The notes beneath the pieces are model-generated. The model was not told the origin of the DNA, did not search any database, and saw only the letters and a list, made by a program, of their open reading frames with translations. Both the position numbers and the translations under genes were made by a program. A stretch of 64,000 bases of DNA from an uncultured Flavobacteriaceae bacterium (GTDB taxonomy: Bacteria; Bacteroidota; Bacteroidia; Flavobacteriales; Flavobacteriaceae): the NCBI GenBank assembly GCA_937944485.1, contig CALDYU010000014.1, forward strand, positions 62,001 to 126,000. Reading direction: 5' to 3'. This document shows, in pieces, positions 27,144 through 35,612 of the stretch (position 1 is the stretch's first letter; each line of letters starts with the position of its first letter).

Positions 27144-27572
27144 TTACCACATAGCAGACCATTGGTCTAAGGCATAACGAAAATCATCATTTTTTGATTC
27201 TTCTAATGAAAAATTAGAAAAGACCAGTAATTTTGAATTTTCTTCTTGGGCTTTAAATGCTGTTGCATAGCCGCCTGTGATTTCTAGTATTGAAGGTTTT
27301 GTAGCTTCAAGCTTAAACTGTTTCGCTGCAATCGTTTTGGATGGTGTTTTAAAATCATCTATTTCGATAAGATTTACAATAATTGCTCCTGCATTACAAT
27401 AAAACCACTTTTTTTCATTTTTATGCGCTTGCCAACCCCTAATATCATTCGTGTTGGCTGGTGAAATTTCATATACTCGAATAACCTCAGTCATATTAAA
27501 TGAATTAAAAAAATTCAATATTCCTCTGGTATCCACAAAAGAGCTTCCCTCTATCTGCCTATGATAAACCAT
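27144..27572 (-). CDS. Cupin-fold sugar epimerase-like protein
   Basis: A 142-residue single cupin domain resembling the WxcM/FdtA and RmlC-related sugar isomerases. It has an opening SSFVDTRGILNFFN, a core with GWQAHKNEKKWFYCNAGAI near 47 and PSILEITGGYATAFKAQE near 91. It sits exactly between fnlA (it begins directly after its stop) and fnlB, so it belongs to the L-FucNAc operon. E. coli O26 also has a cupin (WbuC) at the end of its cluster, though this one is placed differently. Its reaction is not established. Confidence 0.7.
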   Translation of the reverse strand: MVYHRQIEGSSFVDTRGILNFFNSFNMTEVIRVYEISPANTNDIRGWQAHKNEKKWFYCNAGAIIVNLIEIDDFKTPSKTIAAKQFKLEATKPSILEITGGYATAFKAQEENSKLLVFSNFSLEESKNDDFRYALDQWSAMW

Positions 27573-28577
27573 TTAAAGCTGATCTTTGATATAATCTAAG
27601 TTTAATAAGGTTTGCTTTAACTCTTCATCAGTTAATTGTGATGTGTTGTGCGAATGATAATCTTCTATTGCACTAATATCTGTTTCACCCTCAGAAAAAT
27701 AACGACTATAATTTAGATCACGATTATCCGCTGGAATTCTATAAAATTCGCCCATATCTTCTGCTTTCTGCATTTCTTCACGGGTACAAAGGGTTTCGTA
27801 CAATTTTTCACCATGACGCGTACCAATAACCTTAATTTCATTATCGGCATTGAAGATTGATTTAATTGCATTGGCCAAATCACCAATAGTACTGGCAGGC
27901 GCTTTATTAACGAAAAGATCACCTTGATTACCATTTTTAAACGCAAACAATACCAAATCTACAGCGTCTTCAAGCGACATCAAGAAACGTGTCATATTAG
28001 GATCAGTAACGGTAAGTGGGTTCTTTTCTTCAATTTGTTTTACGAAAAGTGGAATAACAGAACCTCGCGAAGCCATTACATTACCATAGCGGGTTAGGCA
28101 GACTATCGTATTGTCGTTCGGTATATTTCTCGACGCTGCAACAGCTACTTTTTCCATTAAAGCCTTACTTATGCCCATAGCATTGATGGGGTAAGCAGCT
28201 TTATCTGTACTCAAACAAATAATTCGTTTTACATTATTGGCTACAGCAGCATCAATAGCATTTTGGGTGCCAAAAACATTCGTTTTTGCAGCTTCTATAG
28301 GAAAAAATTCGCAAGAAGGTACTTGTTTTAATGCGGCAGCATGAAATACGTAATCAACACCATTCATTGCTCTAGCGATGCTATTGTAATCTCGTACATC
28401 ACCTATATAAAATTTTACCTTCTCGTTTTTCAAGGTATTACGCATGTCATCTTGTTTCTTCTCATCACGTGAAAAAATGCGAATTTCTTTAATATCAGTT
28501 TCTAAAAATCGGTTCAATACGGCATTTCCAAAAGAGCCCGTACCTCCTGTTATTAGTAGTGTTTTATTTTTGAACAT
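27573..28577 (-). CDS. fnlA: UDP-GlcNAc 4,6-dehydratase/5-epimerase (FnlA/WbjB/CapE)
   Basis: The first enzyme of UDP-L-FucNAc synthesis; it removes water from UDP-GlcNAc and inverts C5. The 334-residue SDR starts MFKNKTLLITGGTGSFGNAV (cofactor loop 10-17), with AAALKQVPSCEFFPIEA near 80 and LSTDKAAYPINAMGISK near 122. In that last motif Met stands where SDRs usually have the catalytic Tyr, as in the CapE/WbpM group. It leads a tight minus-strand run of five genes ending in the WbuB-like transferase. Confidence 0.94.
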   Translation of the reverse strand: MFKNKTLLITGGTGSFGNAVLNRFLETDIKEIRIFSRDEKKQDDMRNTLKNEKVKFYIGDVRDYNSIARAMNGVDYVFHAAALKQVPSCEFFPIEAAKTNVFGTQNAIDAAVANNVKRIICLSTDKAAYPINAMGISKALMEKVAVAASRNIPNDNTIVCLTRYGNVMASRGSVIPLFVKQIEEKNPLTVTDPNMTRFLMSLEDAVDLVLFAFKNGNQGDLFVNKAPASTIGDLANAIKSIFNADNEIKVIGTRHGEKLYETLCTREEMQKAEDMGEFYRIPADNRDLNYSRYFSEGETDISAIEDYHSHNTSQLTDEELKQTLLNLDYIKDQL

Positions 28578-28732
28578 TGTTTTAGTTTTATTCTTTAAAA
28601 GACTGTGAACGAGTCACTTAAATTCTTTTATTTTTTTGGTTGTTAATGTTTGTTATTTATAATTCAATATGTTAACGATAATATTTGAGTTTTTGTATAC
28701 AGATGCCTTATTTGTTGATACAAATTTTAATG

Positions 28733-29272
28733 TTATTTTATTTTTTTCGTGAATGAAGTCACTACATTTTCTTGGGCTAGCATTTTTTTATGCCGCTCAA
28801 TTTCTTCATTGGTAAAGCGCATTCGAATTAATTTTGCAGGATTTCCTGCAAATATTGAGTAATCAGGAATATCTTTGGTTACTACGGAACACGCCCCTAT
28901 TATTACTCCGTTTCCAATGGTAACACCTGCTTTGATCATAACATTTGCTCCAATCCAAACATCTTCTCCAATTTGAGTTTTTGGCATTTCAGGGCGGCCA
29001 GAGAATATTACAGGTTTATCAGGATTATCAATATTATGATCACCTCCTAAGATGGATACTTTAGGGGCTAACATGGTATATTTACCGATACTTACATTAG
29101 GATAAATAACGCAACCCCTTCCTATAAAAACATGCTTACCCGTAATTAAGTCGCCGCTTATAATACTGGAACCACCCATATACATGGTTTTATGCACATG
29201 CTTTAGCCCAAGATTATATCGGTACCAAGACATTTTTAAATTCTTTAGAACTTTTTTTAGACCACTAATCAT
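28733..29272 (-). CDS. Hexapeptide-repeat acetyltransferase (WbbJ/LacA-like)
   Basis: A 179-residue left-handed beta-helix O-acetyltransferase. Hexapeptide repeats run from about 45 to 150, with ISILGGDHNID around the likely catalytic His and the closing GAGVT-type pattern VWIGANVMIKAGVTIGNGV and GNPAKLIRMRF. It should acetylate a sugar hydroxyl from acetyl-CoA. It overlaps the upstream GT4 gene by four bases (ATGA), so the two are coupled. It lacks the N-terminal Rossmann part expected of a PglD/NeuD sugar N-acetyltransferase. Confidence 0.85.
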   Translation of the reverse strand: MISGLKKVLKNLKMSWYRYNLGLKHVHKTMYMGGSSIISGDLITGKHVFIGRGCVIYPNVSIGKYTMLAPKVSILGGDHNIDNPDKPVIFSGRPEMPKTQIGEDVWIGANVMIKAGVTIGNGVIIGACSVVTKDIPDYSIFAGNPAKLIRMRFTNEEIERHKKMLAQENVVTSFTKKIK

Positions 29273-30426
29273 TGTTCGTTAGTTATAATTTCATTAATTA
29301 TTTGGGCTTGATTTTTAGGGTTATATTTCGTGTCAATGTTTTGATAACAATATGCGCGTATTTTGTCTCTTGACGCAGTTTTATTTTTTAAAAGCCAATT
29401 TTTTATTTTTTCTGCAAGATCGTTTATTGACCCTCTTTTAAAAAGGTCTCCATTCACGCCAGGTATAATAACCTCATATTCGGGCATTTGAAAGTTAAAG
29501 TCATCGTGCGAAATTACTGGAGTACCATAGGTTAGTGCCGTTATTGCAGTTAAGCCAACCTCGCCTGGTGAGACACATATATCACTGACTCCGATCAACT
29601 CTGCTAATTGAGACTCCTCATAGCAGGCACCATAAAAGTGAAAGTAATCTTCTAAAGTATACTTATTTATTAATTGATTTAAGTCATTTACTATTTGCCC
29701 TTCTCCAATAAACAAGGTATTCAATTTAAAATCTTGCACAGCAAGAATTTGAACTGCCTCGACAATCATATCTAACTTTTTCTGATTCGTAAGCCTGCCT
29801 ACAAAAACTAATACTGGTAGCTCAGGGTTTTTGAAAAGTTCTTGTTTTTTTTTGATAGCATTTAGAGAATTTATTTTCGCTCTATATTTTATTTGCTGCG
29901 TGTAATCTAACGAATTGTAAACAACATGTAGTTTACTTTCTGCGAAATCGTTTTTAATCATGATTTCTTTTGCCTTATGACCATACAAAAATAAACCATC
30001 GCTCAGGTTATAAAAAAACCTTCGAAACTTCCATTTTAGACCAGTTTCATTACGAGTAACACCATGCGTCCATAGATAAACTTTTTTTCCGTTTAGTTTT
30101 GCATAGAACAAACCTGCCCATGTGCTGATATAATAGGTATTACCAAGAAAAATGACGGCGCTAAAATCATTCTTACGAAGTAGCGACAGCAAATTTCTCT
30201 GCCATAAAACCATTCCCTTATAAATCCATAAATTTTTTACATTCCGCAATCTTAAACCTCCTTCTTGAATAGGTATTTCACCAAGTTTTGGGTCGATAGT
30301 TTTAATACTTAATTTGGCTTCGATATCAGCAATCATTGTATATTCAATCCCTTTAGTCAACGATAGTTCTGAAAAAATCGGAAGACGATAATGAGCTATA
30401 TAAGGATAGACTATGGCTACTTTCAT
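29269..30426 (-). CDS. Family 4 glycosyltransferase
   Basis: A 385-residue GT-B enzyme starting MKVAIVYPYIAHYRLPIFSE, a common GT4 opening. The C-terminal donor site shows LPVLVFVGRLTNQKKLDMIV near 197 and ISDICVSPGEVGLTAITALT-like residues near 290, where the usual ExxGxxxxEA glutamate motif is GEVGLTAITAL. Basic and aromatic residues early in the protein suggest membrane contact. It is coupled to the downstream acetyltransferase by a four-base overlap. Sugar specificity unknown. Confidence 0.82.
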   Translation of the reverse strand: MKVAIVYPYIAHYRLPIFSELSLTKGIEYTMIADIEAKLSIKTIDPKLGEIPIQEGGLRLRNVKNLWIYKGMVLWQRNLLSLLRKNDFSAVIFLGNTYYISTWAGLFYAKLNGKKVYLWTHGVTRNETGLKWKFRRFFYNLSDGLFLYGHKAKEIMIKNDFAESKLHVVYNSLDYTQQIKYRAKINSLNAIKKKQELFKNPELPVLVFVGRLTNQKKLDMIVEAVQILAVQDFKLNTLFIGEGQIVNDLNQLINKYTLEDYFHFYGACYEESQLAELIGVSDICVSPGEVGLTAITALTYGTPVISHDDFNFQMPEYEVIIPGVNGDLFKRGSINDLAEKIKNWLLKNKTASRDKIRAYCYQNIDTKYNPKNQAQIINEIITNEQ

Positions 30427-30719
30427 AGTCTTTAGCTTTTTGAAATTAAATTTAAGCGTAGGAAATATAATCCACGATTAAACAGAATTAATACCATTAG
30501 AGTTTCAAATAATTGTACGTCAGAAATATAAAAAGATCTGACGGAATTGATTTTATTTATAAGTAGTGCTTTAATCATGAAATAAACGGGGGTTTTAAAA
30601 CATGTTTCTATTTAATATAAATTTTTATTTTAATTAATAAACGTAAAGGTATATAAATACATTAAGTGTCTGTTTTACAACTCTAATTAGAATTTTTTAG
30701 AAAATTATTTTCGACTAAG

Positions 30720-31928
30720 CTATACAGTATCTAAAAATTTTATAATTCTTTTGGTTTGCACTACATTATTTTTTTTATTTAATACAAAGTTCTTAGCATT
30801 TTGACCAAATTGATGTAATTCTTCTTTTGGCTTACCAAGTAGTATTTTTAGTGTTTGGTGCATACCATTTACGGATTCATCATTAAACAGATAAACAAAT
30901 TTTTTATACTCCTCTGGCATTCCAGGCAAATTTGTTGTTAAGGTTGGGGTTCCCGAAACCATATATTCCATATTCTTAGAGGGAAAAGAATATTTCGTAA
31001 ACTCTTCATGCGTTGGCCGCGGATTAATAAGTAAAGTGGCTTTTAATTGGTCTTTTACGACCTCATTATTAGGCACCATACCTTTAAATAATATTCTACG
31101 ATCATCACCAATATAATTATCCATATGCTGATCCATATCTCCTGAACCATATAAATGAAGTCTAGCATGGTTATCTTTTGTTAACTTAAATGCATCAATG
31201 AGTGTTTTAATGCCATATCTCTCGTAAAGACCTCCGGCATATATTAGTATTATATTTTTGTCTTTGGTCGCTAATGCGTTTATAGATGTTTCCATTTGAA
31301 CGTCAACCAAACCTTCCATAATCATATATGGTTTGTTGCGCTTATTTACTTCGGGATTCATTTGTTCTGTAAGTAGAATAAAACCACTGAAGTTTGACAA
31401 CATGTAATCGAACATACGATTATAGGTTGTTTTTGCTTTTTTTTCGCCACCTCCGTTATTCGCTACCAAAAGGCCAGGTAAATCAGTAACTATGGTAATA
31501 CTTTTTGTAAAAGCCATCTTTGCAGCTAATGAAGAAGCAAAACTTATGGAAAGGTTGAGCACATCACAAATAACAATACTCTTTTGGCGTATTCTGAAAA
31601 TACACCAAAACCAAACTTTTAAGAAAGTATAAACGAACACAATGATGTTTTTGATCGGTCCAATGTTAATGTTGGGAACGTAATTGTACTTTACTCCATT
31701 GTTTTTTTTTGAGCGTAGAATCCAAATTCTTCTTTTATGTATTGCACTGACAATAGGTATAGTACTGAGTGTTTCTATAGTACAATTAGCTGAATTATTT
31801 GCAAAACCATTGACAAGTAATCTATGAAATTTTTGAACTGCTTGCTTTGGCTTTTGCGCTGCAGTCTTAAAAATATAGTCTAGTAGTTCTTCGGAACAAA
31901 GTGAACTAACATAGAGAATTTTATTCAT
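30720..31928 (-). CDS. GT-B glycosyltransferase (group 1)
   Basis: A 402-residue glycosyltransferase with a weakly conserved N-terminal half containing one hydrophobic stretch (IIVFVYTFLKVWFWCIF near 93) and a clear GT1/GT4 C-terminal half: IILIYAGGLYERYGIKTLIDAF near 232, GDMDQHM and KYSFPSKNMEYMVSGTPTL near 320, the region that binds the donor nucleotide. It stands alone, 293 bases after the gene upstream on this strand's downstream side and 110 bases after the polymerase gene, so it may be separately transcribed. Sugar specificity unknown. Confidence 0.78.
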   Translation of the reverse strand: MNKILYVSSLCSEELLDYIFKTAAQKPKQAVQKFHRLLVNGFANNSANCTIETLSTIPIVSAIHKRRIWILRSKKNNGVKYNYVPNINIGPIKNIIVFVYTFLKVWFWCIFRIRQKSIVICDVLNLSISFASSLAAKMAFTKSITIVTDLPGLLVANNGGGEKKAKTTYNRMFDYMLSNFSGFILLTEQMNPEVNKRNKPYMIMEGLVDVQMETSINALATKDKNIILIYAGGLYERYGIKTLIDAFKLTKDNHARLHLYGSGDMDQHMDNYIGDDRRILFKGMVPNNEVVKDQLKATLLINPRPTHEEFTKYSFPSKNMEYMVSGTPTLTTNLPGMPEEYKKFVYLFNDESVNGMHQTLKILLGKPKEELHQFGQNAKNFVLNKKNNVVQTKRIIKFLDTV

Positions 31929-32038
31929 TATTTCGGGGATGATCTATATATTAAACAAATTACTATATATAACGGTTTGACGTAAAAATAGTATGTCAAT
32001 GCTAAAGTTTACCTTATTTGATGCTACAGCAATGATCG

Positions 32039-33292
32039 TTAATTCCTATCAAGATTGTTCTTTTTACTTGAATTTTCAATAGTACACTCAGGTATGGTTT
32101 CATTAGCATTATACAATAGCTGATGTTTACTTTCAAATTTTGACACAATGCCCATGAGTAAGCAGAAAATCAAAAAAGTTGCAAACATTCCTTCAAAAAT
32201 GGGTTCAACCATGAACAAAAGAAAAAGTGCAAGTGTATATACTCTAATCTGATTGAAAAAGGAGAGCATTTCATTATTGACCTTTGTTATTCTTTTAATT
32301 TGAAATACCGAACGAATAGTAAATATAAGTAACAAAATAAAAGGAATAACTCCAGATGCTCTTAAAACATCCAGCCACATATTATGCGAATGTCCGAATT
32401 CTTCAACATCCCAACCAAGTGGTTTTTTAAAAAGGTTTTCAAAAGATTTTGCCCATCTTGAAGTTCGTCCGCCACCACTGGCGATATCAGCACCATTATT
32501 ATTTTCCATTCGATCTGCAAATGCAGATAACCAGTCAGAGCCCAAATCAAATTGCACATTTTGAATAATCAGAAAGATTCCCCCAATAAAAACAGAGAAA
32601 ATTACTATATTTTTTTTCAATGATTGTCTAGGGACAATGAATATTAGAGAACTTAACAATGCAAATAAACAAATTACGATTTGAGTTCTTGTTCCAATCC
32701 TTAAAATGCACATTAAGGATAGTACAAAAACTAGCCACATAAAAATTCTGAGTGCAAGTGAGATTTTAACTTGCCGGACTACCAGAAGTGCAGGTATGCA
32801 CATGTTTAAGGTGAAAAATGACCCCATAATAGTGGCAGAAATTAACCCTTCTCCCCAAAGTAAAGGAACACTACGACCAATCTGACCAAAACCACCTTCC
32901 ATAATATTTAATAGTACTGAGACCAATGCCGAAAATGAAAGTAAGAATCCTAGAAAAAATAAAGATTTGAAAAGTACCCTGTCATTCGTTACTTTATCAC
33001 ATAGGTACTTACCCAAAACATAAAAAGTAGGAGGAAAAACCGCATAAATTAATATAAACTGTAACCCGAATTCCGGATTTAGGGCATAAAATAAACCGTA
33101 GATTATTGAAAAAGTAATTATTAAAAATAAGTTGAAATCAAGATTTTTTTTAAGAAAGCGCCCTTTTGTAATAATTAAAGCGAAAAGCATATAACCAACT
33201 AAATACCCTAGGTTAAATGGATTGATTAAATATATCGCCAGTAGAAGACCTAATAGACCTGGTTTTTCAAAATAGTTTTTTAAAATTCTCAA
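32039..33292 (-). CDS. wzy: O-antigen polymerase/ligase family membrane protein (probable Wzy)
   Basis: A 417-residue protein with about ten to eleven hydrophobic helices and a central periplasmic loop (about 235-300) containing FGHSHNMWLDVLRASG, the His motif of the Wzy/WaaL superfamily. As it is the only such protein in a locus with Wzx, Wza and Wzc, the simplest reading is the polymerase that links lipid-linked repeat units in the periplasm. A WaaL-type ligase cannot be excluded, because the two are hard to separate by sequence. Confidence 0.78.
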   Translation of the reverse strand: MRILKNYFEKPGLLGLLLAIYLINPFNLGYLVGYMLFALIITKGRFLKKNLDFNLFLIITFSIIYGLFYALNPEFGLQFILIYAVFPPTFYVLGKYLCDKVTNDRVLFKSLFFLGFLLSFSALVSVLLNIMEGGFGQIGRSVPLLWGEGLISATIMGSFFTLNMCIPALLVVRQVKISLALRIFMWLVFVLSLMCILRIGTRTQIVICLFALLSSLIFIVPRQSLKKNIVIFSVFIGGIFLIIQNVQFDLGSDWLSAFADRMENNNGADIASGGGRTSRWAKSFENLFKKPLGWDVEEFGHSHNMWLDVLRASGVIPFILLLIFTIRSVFQIKRITKVNNEMLSFFNQIRVYTLALFLLFMVEPIFEGMFATFLIFCLLMGIVSKFESKHQLLYNANETIPECTIENSSKKNNLDRN

Positions 33293-33341
33293 AATAATGT
33301 GTAGGTTGTGTTATTAGATAATTATGAGGGGTATTTTAATT

Positions 33342-34499
33342 TTACGACCACCCAAATTTAGCTTTTATTTTGTCGGTTAACAATTTGGTTGCTACTAGGA
33401 GCGCATTTTTAAAAGAAATATATCTAATATTATAAATTACTTTTCGAAAATTATTTATGCTATGGGTATTTTGATCTGCTGTCAATGTGTCGTAGAGAAA
33501 AAAGTCTGTCCCCTCTATATCACAAATAATGTTCGCATCATGGGGTTTTAAAGAACAACCATAAGATTTTAGTATTTTATAATCGGCAACTCTATTTGTT
33601 AGCCAATATCTACTATTGTTTTTAGATTTGTATCCGTAAAGGTCTATACTCAGATCAGCAACTTGTAGATGAATCGACTCATGCAACAGGGTATTCTCAT
33701 AAAAAGCATCATAAATACTTTTAGAGGCCTCTAGTGAACTAAAACTATAGCTCTCATTTATTTTAAAATTTAAAGGAGTTTGATAGGCCGTACTATCTGA
33801 ACCAACATGCGTTCCTGCATCACTGAAATTGGTACTCAACGATATTTTAGGATATAAGAAATATTTGTTCTTTTTTATTAAGTATATGGTAAAGTACTTC
33901 AACCATGATTTGTCTGACCAATTGATTACGTTTTGTGGAATTTTCGGATCGGAAGTTAAATTTTGATTTGAAGCATACCAAAGTTTAAAAATATCCCATT
34001 GGTCTTTATTCCAAGCTTGTCCCCAAGAAGACGCAAATTGAAAGTAATAGTTATCAAAACCATCTTCAAGAGGCCTAAAAACATCTTTAGTATGTACGTT
34101 TAATGGATGGTCATACAAAGAAATCCCAGCTATTTTAGGATTGTTTTTTGAAAATTGTAAAGCGGATAGTGAATATTTGTAAAAGTTAGGAGAAACGAAT
34201 AAATCATCTTCCAACATTATAATAGCATCAAATTTAGCGGTAAGATCTCCACATTTGATAACATGACTTCTTAAACCAAGGTTTTCTTTATGACTTATAA
34301 TTTCTTTAGAGCCATATTCCCATTTGAAGTTTTCAGCTACCTCGACAACTTTCTGATTGCTATCTGAAAAATCAATACTAACTACCAATGGAATATTTTT
34401 GGTGTTGTAGTTTGCCCTTCCAATAGATTTTAAAATTCTTGAAAGTGATTTAGGTCTGTTGTAAGCAACTACAACAATGGCGGTTGTCGTTTCAGTCAT
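33342..34499 (-). CDS. GT-A glycosyltransferase with EDD motif (GnT-I/GT13-like region)
   Basis: A 385-residue protein from the ATG at 34499, opening MTETTTAIVVVAYNRPKSL. The GT-A fold is visible as IPLVVSIDFSDSN near 42 and the metal-binding FDAIIMLEDDLFVSPNFY near 90, a pattern that recalls GlcNAc transferase I type enzymes. The C-terminal 200 residues are less conserved and hold FASSWGQAWNKDQW near 160, common in this group. The chosen start overlaps the acetyltransferase stop by eight bases; an ATG nine codons upstream would overlap it more and adds a non-conserved stretch. Sugar specificity unknown. Confidence 0.78.
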   Translation of the reverse strand: MTETTTAIVVVAYNRPKSLSRILKSIGRANYNTKNIPLVVSIDFSDSNQKVVEVAENFKWEYGSKEIISHKENLGLRSHVIKCGDLTAKFDAIIMLEDDLFVSPNFYKYSLSALQFSKNNPKIAGISLYDHPLNVHTKDVFRPLEDGFDNYYFQFASSWGQAWNKDQWDIFKLWYASNQNLTSDPKIPQNVINWSDKSWLKYFTIYLIKKNKYFLYPKISLSTNFSDAGTHVGSDSTAYQTPLNFKINESYSFSSLEASKSIYDAFYENTLLHESIHLQVADLSIDLYGYKSKNNSRYWLTNRVADYKILKSYGCSLKPHDANIICDIEGTDFFLYDTLTADQNTHSINNFRKVIYNIRYISFKNALLVATKLLTDKIKAKFGWS

Positions 34500-35205
34500 T
34501 TTTAAATTTTTCGCAAAAATCGGCAATATTCAAAAAATGTGGTGCATTAGTCGCAACCCAAGTTTTTGGTTTTTCCCACCACTTAAAAGTTAAAAGAAAT
34601 TTTATTTGTTCTTCTGTAAACCTTTGTTTTATAGTTTTTGCAGGAACACCACCGACAATGGTATATGGCGTAACGTCTTTAGTTATTACTGAGTTTGAGG
34701 CGATAATTGCGCCGTCGCCAATATGTACTCCATCAAGAAGCGTGACATTAGCGCCAATCCAAACATCGTTACCAATAACAATAGAATATTTGCCCCCTTT
34801 ATCTCTAGGGGCTTCGAACTCGTCAAATTTTTGTTCTTGAACATAAGTGAACCCGGCTTGTCCTCTGGTTGAAAAAAATGCAGGATGACTGGATACAATG
34901 GTATGTGTAGGGTGCTTCCCAAATATGCATTTAACATCAGGGCCAATAGAACAATATCTTCCAATTTTAGTTTTTGATATTTGAGTGTTAACTCCTAAAT
35001 ATGAACCGTATCCGATAGAGGATCCGGTAATGCTACTGTTTCTCTCGAAAGAATTATCACCTTCAAAGGCTACTGAAAAACCGATAAAAACTCCTTTACC
35101 GTATGATATGCCGTATTTACGTTTGAGTTTTCGCTTATTTAACTCGTTTGCAATTTTTATCAAAATTGGACTTGATAAAACTATTTTTTTTAGCGCTTGT
35201 TTCAT
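34492..35205 (-). CDS. CatB-related (xenobiotic acetyltransferase type) O-acetyltransferase
   Basis: A 237-residue hexapeptide-repeat acetyltransferase. It shows VFIGFSVAFEGDNSF near 45, the GRYCSIGPDVKCIFGKHPTH block near 98 with the likely catalytic His, a short loop, and VWIGANVTLLDGVHIGDGA near 150 followed by VTPYTIVGGVPAKTIKQRF. The longer loop after the His and the KWWE tail place it with CatB/XAT-like sugar O-acetyltransferases. It is the first gene of the minus-strand block and is divergent from wzx across a 407-base space. Confidence 0.85.
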   Translation of the reverse strand: MKQALKKIVLSSPILIKIANELNKRKLKRKYGISYGKGVFIGFSVAFEGDNSFERNSSITGSSIGYGSYLGVNTQISKTKIGRYCSIGPDVKCIFGKHPTHTIVSSHPAFFSTRGQAGFTYVQEQKFDEFEAPRDKGGKYSIVIGNDVWIGANVTLLDGVHIGDGAIIASNSVITKDVTPYTIVGGVPAKTIKQRFTEEQIKFLLTFKWWEKPKTWVATNAPHFLNIADFCEKFKND

Positions 35206-35612
35206 TTCAAATTAAAAAAATACTTATAGCATTGGGATTAACAAGTTTATTCTGAATTTAAATAAAAATACCATTATGTCGGAATAAACGCTTGATTTTG
35301 CTTGACATCATTCGTCTTATATCGAAATACTATGGTAAACGATTAAAAACTAAATATATTGAATAATTAAAATAACTAAGCACAAGGATCACTACAAAAC
35401 TTTACAATTTTCGTTCTTAGTAAAAGCTCTTAAATAGCTAATATTGCAACTTGCATTAATTTAAATGATGCAATGGCAAATATTACGTTTTAAATTGCGT
35501 TGATAAAACCTAAAGAACAAAATTCTAGGTGATAGTTGATGAATTGTGTAAAACGAAGTCAATGTAATTAGCTTATTTAGAGTTGAAAAATGATAGTATT
35601 GTAATGTTTTAA
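35206..35612. promoter_or_regulatory. Divergent intergenic region before wzx with compound inverted repeat
   Basis: This 407-base AT-rich space separates the minus-strand glycan block from wzx. I see no gene and no full TTG/TAnnTTTG promoter. It holds a symmetric element at 35439-35485: TAATATT, five unmatched bases, TTGCAT, an 11-base centre, ATGCAA, five unmatched bases, AATATTA. The arms are centred on one point (35462), so it may be an operator for a dimeric regulator or a hairpin. Confidence 0.45.

Noticed and set aside
28733-29272. Hexapeptide acetyltransferase as PglD partner of the aminotransferase
   Set aside because: It lacks the N-terminal Rossmann-like part of PglD/NeuD and is coupled to a glycosyltransferase on the other strand.
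34484-34840. 118-residue plus-strand frame over the CatB-like acetyltransferase
   Set aside because: Antisense to hexapeptide repeats, which readily leave open frames on the other strand.
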